From Lepidurus packardi (Eukaryota; Arthropoda; Branchiopoda; Notostraca; Triopsidae), in contig JAKZAN010000007.1 in NCBI GenBank assembly GCA_023053545.1, positions 1,674,001 through 1,738,000 of the forward strand: 64,000 nt of DNA, given 5' to 3'. The notes beneath the pieces are model-generated. The model had not been told where the DNA came from, did no database searches, and saw only the letters and a list, made by a program, of their open reading frames with translations. Of the stretch, positions 41,501 to 60,758 are shown in pieces. Every line of letters begins with the position of its first letter. The first letter of the stretch is position 1. The position numbers were made by a program, and so were the translations under genes.

Positions 41501-43393
41501 AGAAAAAACTTACCTTTCTTTTTCTTGCAAGAATCTTTGCATCATAGCATCCTCGTCCAAGGTACTGTTTCTCTCGTAGTTCTGCAACCGACAACTGATG
41601 TCAACGTATTGTTCTTCCAATTGTTGGTAGCTTTGTCGTTGCTGGAGTAATTTTTCTTGTAATTTCTGAGCCACAATTTGCTGGCGTTGCTTGTCTTTCT
41701 GACAAGCTTCCAACTGTTTGCGTAAACTCAGCCGCTCGTCGTCCTATACGTCGGTCAACACAAGAACGACAGAGTAAAACTTATCTATTGTCCAAGGGTT
41801 AACCCATTGTGGTGGCCTGCTTACATTGACTGGGACTACGGTCGCAATAGCACTGGCTTCAAAGGCTGGCGCTGGTACATTATAGTCGAGCGGACTGCTG
41901 GTGCGCAATTCACGAGAACTCATTTCGGCTTCCGAGTCTGGCATTTCAGGGCATGTCACGTAAATACTTCCGGTATCTTTCAGGTGATCTTCACCATTGA
42001 TCTTTAAGCCTATCCACGAATACACATATAATAGCCTCTGACGAGTCACGACCTCAATTCATTTAAGAAACAAAACAAGCAACATAAAAGAACGCAACGA
42101 GTTAACTGTAACAAAAGTTACCTTCAGGCGACGGCGTCAAAGACGGGGTTCCAAAATGATGCGTAATTATCGATACTAATTTTCGCACCACTGGTACATT
42201 CTTCCCTTCTTCGTCGACCAGAAGCTTCACGTCTTGTTCACCTTCACGCAGACTTTCTTGTAAGCGCTGCAAAAACAAAAGGAATAACTCACATTAGACT
42301 AAACCGAGTTCCCCAAAGAGTGTTTTCGTCAACCAATAACGAGAACGGGTCGTGCATCAAATCCAACCGTACCATGATAAGTTTATAGCGTGCTAGGCCG
42401 TTTTCGTGCCGACCTAGCACACTCATCACATTCGGTTACTTGACAAGTTCCGGCAAAGCTCAAGGGAAAAGCCAGCGCTTCTCGGTTTTATCAAGACATA
42501 ACAAGCACACGCAACTCGTCGAAGTATATTGACATGCTTTTTCTGTTTTTTTTTTTCTTTTTACCTATCCACTAAACTAACCATCCAACCCTCATTCCTA
42601 AATTCTTTGCATTCCCAAACGTACTGGCCCCCTTCTATTTTACAAACTGCTCATTGTTAAACATCGGCCCCTGTTTACAAAGGCAAATAACCTGGTAAAT
42701 TGGTGCACGAGAGCGAGCGACATTTGGAGCGTCGACCGTTGCCAACGGATCATGGCTAACGCGATCAGGCTTCATGGACTCGGATTCCGTTGAAGATTGC
42801 AAGTTCAAGTGAGCAAAAGGGAAAGGAGAGACTTGATCGGTTTCGTGTGCCGAGATCGAGCTCTGAGAATGAAGTCCAGGTCGCGGAGCAGGTTTAGGTT
42901 GGGTTTGCGGCTGGTGTTGAGACTCGGCAGCTAACGTGTCATCACTGTCTCCTCCCGATTCAGTCACGTCCGGAGTAGATTCAAAGGATAACGCCCGGCT
43001 TGACACGGAAGTAGAAGGACTAGGAGCACTAACTGGGTGTTTGGGAGCGGGATGACTAGCTTGAGCGCGCGACCGTGGACTATTAAAATTTCCTCCCACG
43101 GGAGTCGAAGGATCGACGCTTTTCTTCGTAACGGGCTGGACTCTTTTCTTGATAATCGGTGGAACGGGAGGTGAAGGTGGCGTACTGCTACTGCTTGACG
43201 CTTCAGACGTGACCCGTTGTTGTTTATGGACCGCGTTGGTACTCGGTTTGGGTGCTGCACCTGCACTTGTAGTAGGTGTCGGCGTAGATGTTCGACTACT
43301 TTTGGTGGAAGAATTCGACGACTTGGAGGGTCCAGGATCCACAGAACCCGAACCAGACCGACTGGTGATATTGGGGGCTTTCTTCCGATTCAT
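32513..43393 (-). CDS. CROCC: Rootletin (CROCC), ciliary rootlet coiled-coil protein
   Basis: Structural protein that polymerises into the striated rootlet below cilia and links centrioles. Thirty minus-strand exons: 42692-43393, 42122-42266, 41825-42009, 41514-41743, 41062-41227, 40769-40981, 40106-40291, 39871-40046, 39337-39499, 38478-38714, 38275-38411, 37918-38209, 37485-37847, 37235-37405, 37006-37182, 36756-36951, 36358-36541, 36036-36083, 35496-35857, 35188-35432, 34598-35134, 34369-34545, 34209-34316, 33970-34149, 33665-33877, 33432-33608, 33257-33355, 33108-33197, 32910-33044 and 32513-32857. The sum is 2213 codons in frame. A Ser/Pro-rich N-terminus precedes near-continuous coiled coil. 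Diagnostic matches are the WWQIVSFRKEYSDM block and AVMAALFRRKQQVQEIQ after a Ser/Pro segment. Human rootletin is about 2017 residues. The start of exon 36756-36951 is uncertain by 3 nt. Confidence 0.93.
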
Positions 43394-43517
43394 TTTACGA
43401 TCCTGGTCGCTACTACCAATACACGACAGCGAAAGACAACTGAATTGGGCAATTATGAAGTCGTACGAGAATAAACGAAAACACGCGCTGCCGCAATCTC
43501 GGCTGCCTATCACTCAC

Positions 43518-43841
43518 GATGCGAGAGCTGGTACTGACCGACCAAGTTCCTGCTTAGGTTAAAGGGGAAAAAGCAAGTCAAGCAAGCGTGACAACACAGC
43601 GGAGGTCAAGCTTGCGGGTCCGCAATTTGGGTTGGGCGCTTGGTGTGTATGTGAGAGTGTGTGTTAGTGGAGCATCCCCGTCACCATTTACAGCATGTTC
43701 GCGTTCTTCACCTTCCCATTCCTGTAGCAAGTTGGGATTTTGGACCCTCATAGGCTGAAGTAGTAGTTCTACCTGGATCGTTTCTGTGCCTTGTGAAGTC
43801 AATTCTTGGTTGTCGTCATGACGACCATAAAAAGAGGGCAA
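43518..43841 (-). CDS. CROCC: Possible upstream coding exons of rootletin
   Basis: The rootletin frame stays open upstream of the ATG at 43393 to an acceptor at 43412 (SDQDRKMNRKK). It joins in phase to a short exon 43518-43549 (ELGRSVPALAS) with a strong pyrimidine-rich acceptor and GTGAGT donor. Further upstream an open frame to 43841 (VELLLQPMRVQNPNLLQEWE...) could join through a weak GTTGTC donor. No certain start codon is visible, so this may be 5' UTR instead. Confidence 0.35.
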
Positions 43842-45768
43842 GTATGTGTGGGAGGTTGGTAATGGCCATGGGAGGTCTCCCCAGAAAGCAAAAATTTCTT
43901 TGACGCAATTCTAAAGCTGGTCGAGACTCATTTGCTACCGAAAAGAATAGCCCAAAGAACGTTCGAAATTCAAAAAGATCAATAGTCGGAACGATTTCTC
44001 ACAGCTTTGCAAAACAGTGGTAGTCCCTTTTTATTGTTATTTTCTTTGAAAAATGAACCAGAATAAAATTATATAAAACACGAAGCTAATATAGTAAAGA
44101 TAAACTCAAACTACTGCTCAATAAGAATAAGGAGCAATTACTTTTTAAAGTTTTCAAAGTATCAAGCAGATAATTATAACCTTAAATTTTTTTGTACGCT
44201 TACCTCGCGTAAAGCAAGAAGCAATTGCTTGCCGACAAACCTCCAACTCTTGCGTCAATTGTGTAGTTAATAGTCAATGAAATTACCTTTTGGTAATAAA
44301 GATTTCAAACTGGTTGTTACTGAGATAAACTCTGTAAGAATTCAGATACTGCAAGTAGCACAATACCAGTTTTTTTTACATGTTGAGCTGACGACCACCC
44401 CGAAAGTTTGTCATCTTGTTTTGCCCTGTCGCTCATTACTTAAGGAATTGTTCTTGCTTAGGTTACGTTGCTCGTTTCCGGCCATGAAAGGATGGGGTAG
44501 TTCGTGCCAGGTGCATAGTGGCTTTACATTCACAAAGCACACCCTAATCCTAGCTATGGCATACTTTGAAATTACTCGTACGGATTGGACTGTTAAAACG
44601 ATTTGTGGACTGAGAAACCCGGATGTTAAAACTTGCCCTATACAAGAAGTCGCATATTGGATCCGGCTCATATAAGAACAGTGACAAGACAAAATTAAGG
44701 CCCTGACATCACCAGACGGCGTAGGTGGCTAAATTTAGGAGTATAGTAGTGGCAATGTTCGTTACGTTAGATGTTACGCGCGTTCTAGCTAGATGCATTC
44801 CAGTATAGTGATATGCAATTGAAACAAAGGAATATTAAGCCAACACACCTTAGAAACGTCTTCGAGCTTGTCCATTCGATAACACACTGAAAATGAAACT
44901 ATTTGAGGGTCTAAACTTTTCCATACCCTTTCCAAAAAATATTTCGTACACGTTTGCACAGCGTTTGTTTTGGTTTGAGCGAAGCGGCGCTTCAGTTAAC
45001 CGTTCGCAGGGCCGCCAGATGGCGAAAGCGCGTTAAGTTATGTATTTATGATTTTACTGCCCATTAGCGGGACGTTCAAAGTAGGTGACGTCTCGTTCTC
45101 GTTAGATAAACGAGCAGTTATCTACGCCACAAAGATTTAAGCGCTTCAGGCATTACCGCAAAATGTATTATTATTTTTTTTATTAGTCATTCTGATGGTA
45201 ACCATAAGCACAAAAGCATCACGTGCAAAAATCACGACATACGACTGAAGTTAAAACCCTACTGAAAGTTAAAAGAAAATGGACGCTAACTGGAATTAGA
45301 AAACCCACAACTCAACAATTGCTGACTAGAGCCGCTACTATAGGTAAGAGAAATTAGAAATATAAGATCACTAACTCAACTAATGGAATGTAAGTTCCTA
45401 CGATTGTACTAGGTTAGGGGTTAATTGATGTTGGATGCAAAGGAGCCAACTGTGCTGCATTATTTCACTCCTGAAGTCCAACCTCGCAACACGTAGCGAG
45501 AGAAAACAAACAAATGACATGCTAAAAAACCGGCTACCGAAGAAATCCTGGGTGAAATAACCTTATACTTTTTTCTTTAAGAATTAAGGTCTCCCCTAGT
45601 ACCTCATGTCTTGTAGCCCTTATTCCCATTTAAATCAGAAGCCTAATATTGCCTACATCTAACGCAAAATGATCTAGCACTTATTGCGTAGTCCGACTGT
45701 TGTTTTTGAGCAACGCCATCCAACGAATACTGCACTGAAGCAGGAATTTAATTGCGATCATTTCGAAT
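43842..45768. other. Intergenic region between neurobeachin 3' end and rootletin
   Basis: No gene found. It contains a 48-bp copy of a rootletin exon segment (44218-44265). A minus-strand AATAAA at 45179-45184 could end neurobeachin, about 585 nt beyond its stop codon. Confidence 0.5.
44218..44265 (-). pseudogene. Duplicated fragment of a rootletin exon
   Basis: 48 bp matching 38512-38559, inside the rootletin exon 38478-38714, at 45 of 48 positions in the same orientation. Flanking sequence is unrelated and the frame is not continued, so it is a non-functional exon scrap. Confidence 0.8.
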
Positions 45769-53623
<7,855 letters not shown>

Positions 53624-55869
53624 CTATTAGAAAGAGAACATACAAAGCAAGCGTTGGGTTATCATGGTTTATTACAAGACAAAAAAAGTTTCTGGAAGCA
53701 AAGAACGTAAAACTGTTCCCACAGTCAAAATGCAATGTGCAAGAAAAGATAGCTTTGCTCTCCACATCAAACTCCGCCCACTTGAGGGCCCGATCAATAG
53801 CAAAGCATGGTTGGAGATAAGGATATAGCGTACGAGGAAGAGTCGTATAGGTAACGCGAAGGAAACATTGCTAAACATCCAAATAGTTACATCCCACGAA
53901 ACTCTTCTCCTCTTCGGTTTGCTTCAAAGTTTTCTCCCCTGCTGCGGTCCTGCAGTGCCTTCATAAAAAGCCTGTCGTTCCATATTTCATTCTTGCCCAT
54001 CAGACAACCTTGGCGAGGTAATTATGCTCCACCGCGGCAAGTTTCCCTAACGTTTGAACGCGGGTTGCGCATCGCCCGTCTTATTTTCTGGTCCGTTTGA
54101 CGTTGATGTTTTCGAGCAAGCGAAAGAAAAGACGCCATTACCGTACCCTTTCTAGCCGACATAACACTACATCAGTTGGGGTGAAAAAGGAGCACCAAAA
54201 AGGCTCTTTCTTTCTATTGAGGAACTTTTATAATATACTTTTCCTATTCTTTTCCAACTGTTTTTCCAACTAAGCCAATCGGCCTGATATACGCAACAAC
54301 CCAAGTTATAAGCATAGTTGCAGCTCCGTCTTGCCATACAAGACTCATATGGAAACAAAACATCATTTACGCTTGCTACCAACCTTTTTTCATAGTTATT
54401 CCAACCTCAGCGGAACAATACTATGTTTCTTGTCAATTAATAACCTTCTAACTTATTGTGTTATTGTTTCGTAGAGGTACTTGGGTTCAGCTTGCAACAC
54501 AAAGGAAGACAACCCGAGAAGCGAGCTTAGTTTTAGCTTCCTTCTCAAATTACTTCCAGCTTACGGACTTAATTTGGCGACTGACGGTCGTATGGTCTTT
54601 CAAGGGTCTACTATCTGAGCCTGGGATATTCCACATACTCCGCGTAACAGGAATAATAATCCTTGTTCTTCTTCAGCCTCTCTTATTGGGATAAAAGAAA
54701 AAAAAATCAAAATCTGACACTAAGGGTGCGCTTAGTTTTAGTGTCTCAATGTTCTTGTTCCTTCAGCCCTGGCTTGGCTTCATCGATCTTCGTTTATTTG
54801 TTATGCATTACCGTTCGTAATGGTCATAATGTCATTAAAACTCGTTGTTAGTGAGCCAACCTTTTTTCTCTTTGCTTTTTGCGTCGCCTGCTCTTTGCAT
54901 GTGCATAATCATCTTCGCCTTTCGAGCACGAGCTGAGGGGTTATAATCAAATTGTAAGCTTTTCCCTAATCGAATGTCGATGCTACTGTTGCTCTGCTCC
55001 ACTCTACTGGTAATGGGACCTTGGGGGTGCTGTTCCCTTCTATGGTGTGGTGCTTTTGTGTATACAACAACAGTACACACGTAGTCTTCCCCGAGCTTCA
55101 TGTAGTAATGTATGTGCCATGGGTGCGCAGTATTGCGGAACGAAGATTTCAGCCCCCAAACTGTATAACGACGGTATTTGCCAGATTCCCCAGCGGGTTA
55201 ATTTGCCCCGGCCATGTATTCCAAGTCACGCTTCTACTCTACTTGGTTTAGTTTATCGAAGTTTGAACAGTATAGTCTGTTGTTGACTTTTTCCTTTACT
55301 TGTCACGCGCCCATTGCTGCCTAAAAATAGACGGCCCACGGAAGAACAAACCGGATAACAGTAAAACGGTTAAAGCTGGTAGCGCGCATTTAGGCTATTT
55401 GAGCCGACCCTTAACTCGAAGAAGGCTAGCACCATGATTAGTAATTCTGTCAAGATAAATGAGGAGGCTCTCACTGCCCCAAACTTCTAAATCTGGGTTT
55501 CATCAGACTCTTGGCTTCAAAACGGATTTTTACCCAGCATTCAGTACGAGGCGTCGACTGCATAATATAACCAGGAATCCAAAGCTTCGGATGAGAGGCC
55601 CATTACAATCCTTGAAAAGTTGCGAGATGCTCGTGTAACTTAACGTTTTTTTATAGAAGCATGTCGTCGTTGGAGCAGTTCGGAATAAATTTGGCCGGCT
55701 CTTTTTTTATGCATACGGTCTGCTGAGCAAAATAAAGAGCCCCGATGCATAATTTGTCATCACAGCAGAGGACTTCCCAGTAGGAGCTTGAAGGTTTGTC
55801 GTTGTTTGTTCACTCAAGATGATGCTGGTGCTTTGGTGGCCGAACTGAGAAGATGGAGAGGACCTGACA

Positions 55870-55886
55870 GCGTTGCTAGGCAACGC
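55870..55886. promoter_or_regulatory. RFX X-box-like palindrome
   Basis: gcgttgc-tag-gcaacgc: two perfect 7-bp arms around tag. Fits the RFX X-box GTNRCC-N-RGYAAC at all but one half-site position. It lies 1.3 kb upstream of mab-21. Function is inferred. Confidence 0.4.
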
Positions 55887-56167
55887 AAAGCCTTAATCCG
55901 ATTGTGACCCCTTCTTTGCTACCCGATGCTCCTCTTACTCGGCGAAACTTTCCATTTTCAGCCAGCCTAGTCTACGTCGATGTATTATCGCTGTTTTCTT
56001 GTGTACCGTTATCTCTATAGTTGATATTTACGTGCGCTAATATGGTCTGGTAATCGATACGACTTTGCGACTATACGCTCACCCTGGCAAGGGTACAAGT
56101 GTAGCCAGAGAATGATTCCGCGTTTTGAGCTACAACTGTCTACCAAGGGGTGGGGAACTTGAAGATT

Positions 56168-56242
56168 AAAGAACTTAAAGACACCCGATTGTTGGCAAGT
56201 TAAAGACAACTTAAAGAACTTAAAAGACACCGGATGGTTGGC
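56168..56242. repeat. 30-bp direct repeat
   Basis: aaagaacttaaagacacc... (56168-56196) recurs with a few changes at 56213-56242, offset 45 bp. A third partial copy of taaagacaactt lies between them. Confidence 0.65.
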
Positions 56243-57154
56243 CAAAAAGCCATCCTTCCTAAGTAAACTAGTTGAACTAAACTTGTTTGATAGTCTCGAG
56301 CGATTTTCCGGTAGTGAGTTTTCTAGTTCTTCCTACCTTGTAAAGACAAAACCAACGAAAAAACAGTTGACTTCCTTGCTAAATGCGGTAAATGCTAAAC
56401 GCGACCAAGACTATATACGGCCAAAGGTCTTGCAAAGAAACTGGTAAATGCGGCACTCCATCAATTTGATTCACGCATTCACCTCTTCGGAAACCCCATT
56501 TACGGTCACGGAAAAAGAATATCAAAAGGGACAACATCGAGATGTGGTCCAGAGCCGCGGTGCTGCACAGGCGGCTGTGGAGCCGCGCATTTCACGAAGC
56601 AGCGGCACGATAACTGGTCCATCACGCAAACATCGTGCAAGCCAAGCCCCGCCTGCGTCTCCGCGAGACGACCAATCGTGGCTCCCCTCACGCTCTAGCA
56701 AGAGGGGCGGCGGGAGTATCCTTTCAAGCTCTGCTCCAAGAACAAGAGCCTCTTGAGGGGTGCTTGGAAATGAAACACAGACCACTCTTTCGCTATGGGA
56801 TGCGGGTGGCATGACTCGCCCGAATCGGAAGAACCTCTTCACAGTTGCTCTTAGCTGTCAGAACAGGTCTGAAGTCCCTTTGCGAGCTTCTTTTTTAGTC
56901 TTCGGATATTTTTTTTAACAACGTATCAATGTTCCGTTAAGTGTGTCTCAAATTTCTACGGTTTTAACCCAAAGCGTTCTCCTTTAAAAATCTACTAACC
57001 TTGTGAAACTTGAAAACAGTGCAAAAAAGGAGAACCAAAACACAGGCTGCCATTTTCATTAATTGCTCCCACAAGAATGCAAAGCCTGACGTAACGGGAA
57101 GAAATACAATTAATTCAAGGCCCAGGCAGTTTGGGTAAAACCAAAATTTCCAGC

Positions 57155-58252
57155 ATGTTGGTCCCTTCAGATATGATGGCTGCGCAGTCCAAACTCCTCT
57201 ACCAATTAAACAAATATTATGGCGAAAAAGTGCAAACACGGAAGGGCCAAGTGGCAAAGACGTTGCGGGAAATCTGCAAAGTGGTCCAAGACGTGTTAAA
57301 AGAAGTTGAAGTCCAAGAGCCGCGTTTTATTTCCTCGTTAGCAGAATGCAATGGACGTTTCGAAGGTCTGGACGTCATTTCTCCCACGGAATTCGAAGTT
57401 GTACTCTATCTCAATCAGATGGGCGTTTTTAACTTCGTGGACGACGGAACGCTACCGGGTTGTGCAGTCCTCAAACTTAGCGACGGTCGCAAAAGATCCA
57501 TGTCCTTATGGGTCGAGTTTATTACTGCGTCCGGGTACTTGTCGGCGCGCAAGATTCGTTCCCGTTTCCAAACGTTGGTCGCCCAAGCTTGTGATAAATG
57601 CGCATACCGAGACATTGTCAAAATGGTGGCCGATACCACTGAAGTCAAATTGCGGATCCGGGAGCGGTTCATAGTCCAAATTACGCCGGCGTTCAAATGC
57701 TCAGGTGTGTGGCCTCGATCGGCCGCGCACTGGCCCATTCCGCACATGCCATGGCCGCATCCCGGTTTGGTGGCAGACGTCAAAACCGAAGGGTTCGACC
57801 TGCTTTCCAAAGAATGTCCCTCGATGACAGGCAAACAATCCGCCATGGAAGGCGACGCTTGGGTTTTAAGTTTCTTGGAAGCGGAGAATCGTTTGCTCGT
57901 GGGCGGCTGTCGACGCAAATGCTTGAGTATCCTCAAAACACTGCGCGATCGTCACTTGGATATCCCGGGCAACCCCGTTAGTTCGTACATCCTCAAGACA
58001 CTGCTCTTGTACGAGTGTGAAAAACATCCTCGCGAACTGGAATGGGACGAAAGTTGCTTGGGTGATCGCATCAATGGCATTTTGCTCCAATTGATTTCCT
58101 GTTTGCAATGTCGACGGTGTCCTCACTACTTTTTACCCGCTTTGGATCTTTTTCGTGGGAAACCGCCGGCATCTTTGGAGAACGCGGCCAAGCAAGCTTG
58201 GCGACTGACACGGGAGTTACTCACGAATTCACGATCGTTGGAAAAATTGTAA
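57155..58252 (+). CDS. mab-21: mab-21 (male abnormal 21 / MAB21L family)
   Basis: Nucleotidyltransferase-fold developmental protein (Mab-21 domain, related to cGAS), required in eye, neural and body patterning; catalytic activity is not established for the classical members. Single exon, 365 residues, essentially full length (human MAB21L1 359). Highly conserved throughout: LLYQLNKYYGEKVQTRK, LKEVEVQEPRFISSL, VISPTEFEVVLYLNQMG, DGRKRSMSLWVEFITASGY, SARKIRSRFQTLVAQACDKC, FKCSGVWPRSAAHWP, KTLRDRHLDIPG, QLISCLQCRRCPHYFLPALD and NSRSLEKL at the end. The ATG at 57155 gives MLVPSDMMAAQSK, the usual invertebrate N-terminus. The gene lies opposite and upstream of the first visible neurobeachin exon. 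It is GC-richer than its surroundings, consistent with strong constraint. Confidence 0.97.
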   Translation: MLVPSDMMAAQSKLLYQLNKYYGEKVQTRKGQVAKTLREICKVVQDVLKEVEVQEPRFISSLAECNGRFEGLDVISPTEFEVVLYLNQMGVFNFVDDGTLPGCAVLKLSDGRKRSMSLWVEFITASGYLSARKIRSRFQTLVAQACDKCAYRDIVKMVADTTEVKLRIRERFIVQITPAFKCSGVWPRSAAHWPIPHMPWPHPGLVADVKTEGFDLLSKECPSMTGKQSAMEGDAWVLSFLEAENRLLVGGCRRKCLSILKTLRDRHLDIPGNPVSSYILKTLLLYECEKHPRELEWDESCLGDRINGILLQLISCLQCRRCPHYFLPALDLFRGKPPASLENAAKQAWRLTRELLTNSRSLEKL

Positions 58253-60734
58253 GGGGGGGAAGAAAGCACAGCAAACCCTAGCTCCAAATTCAAGTAGAAT
58301 TGACTCGGCCCACCCCCAGCATTACTCTTTCTATCCTTCCAATCCGATACAAAATTGTACAGCCACGACAAGTGATAATACCGGAACGAAAGTCACGCCG
58401 TTTGCGCATTTATAGCTGCGATTTTCACCAGCGAATCCCGTATTGGCAAACGAACGGTGCAAATACAGAGTTTCTCCAGCTTGTAAATAGAAAACCTATC
58501 CAGTGTCCTACTCTAAGTCCTACGTTCATTACTATAGACTTGAAAGAACTTTGAGAAACGTGAAGAAAAAAACGGATCTATGCTACTTTTCCCAGTTCTC
58601 CACTGCAAAACCCGCCCTTACTTGCATTTTGCTGAAGAATACATGCCATTTTTCAAACGCCATTTCCTCTATGAAAATCAACCCTTTCCTCTTTCCATGG
58701 CTAGAAAGCTTTAACTATAGAATTTGCGAAATTCCACTGTAAAACATGATGTAAACGACAAGTAAACGTTCGAAATCTCTAAAAACGCGTTGTTTGATAT
58801 CTTTTCAAAAGGCTCAGTTTGGATCTTCCTCGAGTGCTTTAATCCATTTCGATTTACGTTTCAGATGCTTTAACAAGCACGGGGTTCCATTTCGGGCATA
58901 GCAAGATTAATCTAGGAGAGCTTTGACGTTTCAATTAAGGTAAACAATGAATTCAATTTAGTTTTGCTCCATTACGGGGACACTTCAGCCAGCATACCTG
59001 TGATTTACCATTTAGCGCTACTCTAGCCCCCCTTTTCGAGTGTCAGAGACCAGGAACCGACACGTGTTCATGTTCCCATTAATCCCACGCGTTTCCAAGT
59101 TTCCAGATCTTCATACTGGTAAATAAATTGAACGTAAAACTATTCTAGCTGAGTCTTCAGAGCCGCCAGGTCAAACAAGGTGTTACGTGAGGCTGGAGGC
59201 CAGACAAATTGAAAATAAAAACCAGTGAACCGGGAATAGTTAACTGAAGGTCATACCCAGCATTTATAAGATTATTCCTCTTTTCAGCAACGGAATACTA
59301 GCGCATTACACGTTGCAAACCAGTCATTACAAACTATACGCCCGTCGATACAAAAAACGGGCAGGGTGGTCTTGGTTTTTGTATCAAGCCTTCATCAGAC
59401 TGAAAGCACACGTATCTAAAGGACTGAAGCTCCGGTTCTCCCTTCCCAACTCCCCAGTTGTTTCCCCCTATGCTTTCAATTCCCCCTAGGCTCTAAAAAA
59501 AAGCTGCTGAGATAGAAGGGTGAGCACTTTTTTTTCTAACAAAGTAACAATAAGCAGATCTACCCATGATGAACTGCTTATCACTAATCCCTGCTCTCTA
59601 TTAAAAAGAATAAGAGTGAAAACTCGATACGGGACCTCCCATGCAGGGAAAAAAGAAACATTTCTAAGGTGTTTATAGCTTAGTGGACAATGGGCTCCTC
59701 TTTCTGGGTCTCCTTTCGAAGGCTTGTTCTACCATTGTACCCACAATAGCCAGTCCATAAATATGTTGTAATACCCTTCTATATTTACTCCCCCAAACGT
59801 AAGTAACAACGGTAGGGCAGCCTAGCTGATGTGTGTAAAAAAAAAAATAATAATAAAAAAAATACATTATCCACCTGGTTTTCAAGTTTGGGATAAGTAG
59901 CCATGTGAACCAGATGTTGGCATCCAAATCACCTTCCGTAAACGTAAATCGAACCTTTCGTTCGGGTCGCCATACGTTTATAGTATAACTACAGTCCTAC
60001 ACAACTAGACAACTAGGATGATCCTGATGTTGTTCGGAAAATGGAGGGCTAAAGGTGGTCCGAGGAGGGTCTCTTTGCTTTTTGGTCTAAAGGATACGCA
60101 TCGAAAAATGTATATCTACACAGCAACCAACCTTATTTTTCGGCCCAGTGATTTCTGATCTCGGGATTTGTAAATCCTTGCAACAGGAAAAAGAGACGAG
60201 CGCAGCAGAAAGGAGAGAGACTATTGAGGGTGGGTGGCAGCAAACATAGACCGTATTAGTATTGAGACTGAGAGGGCTGTCGAGGGGGATCCCGGCGACT
60301 CATCAGAGGGTTATAATCACATGCATTAAAGAAAGGGGGAGAAAGTTTATATGGTCTGGCTGTGCAAGGACAATCCAGCTGCTGTTCGACCAAGACCTGC
60401 CATGTCGAATGTCGAGGTACGAGACAAGTCAACCGCAAGAAGGAGCAATTGCTTCGCTTAAATAATTTCTTGGCCATTTTCTAGAGCTTGGAATCGAGGC
60501 ATTCGAACTTTGGACCATAAGCGTTCGTAACGTGACTAAAACTGCCAAATAAAAAAAGCATTCTGAACCTTTTATGCCAATAACATTATTGTAAAGACCC
60601 AAGAATTTAACTTGCAACAAGAAACACAAAAGAACGAAAACGTAACTGGAAAGGAATTCACTTTTGAAATGTGTAAAATGATGGAATGAAATTTGCTAAC
60701 TGAATTTAAGATCAATGTATTTGTATAAATTCAG

Positions 60735-60758
60735 TGTACACTGTTGCAACAGTGTACA
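60735..60758. repeat. Perfect 24-bp palindrome in a cagtgtaca repeat patch
   Basis: tgtacactgttgcaacagtg plus taca reads identically on both strands. Around it, cagtgtaca occurs three times between 60732 and 60777. Confidence 0.8.

Larger units (their letters stand above)
53624..57154. other. Probable neurobeachin intron between its first visible exon and mab-21
   Basis: No exon of neurobeachin or other recognised gene. AT-rich, with an RFX-like palindrome at 55870-55886, a 30-bp direct repeat at 56168-56242 and a GC-richer patch 56520-56760. ORFs such as 54835-55101 (-) and 56238-56447 (+) are open but unrecognised. Confidence 0.5.

Noticed and set aside
43149..43562. 137-residue Gly/Val-rich plus-strand ORF
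   Set aside because: Antisense of the low-complexity Ser/Thr/Pro exon of rootletin.
57351..58126. Several ORFs on both strands over mab-21
   Set aside because: Shadows of the conserved single-exon gene; GC-rich conserved coding DNA often leaves other frames open.
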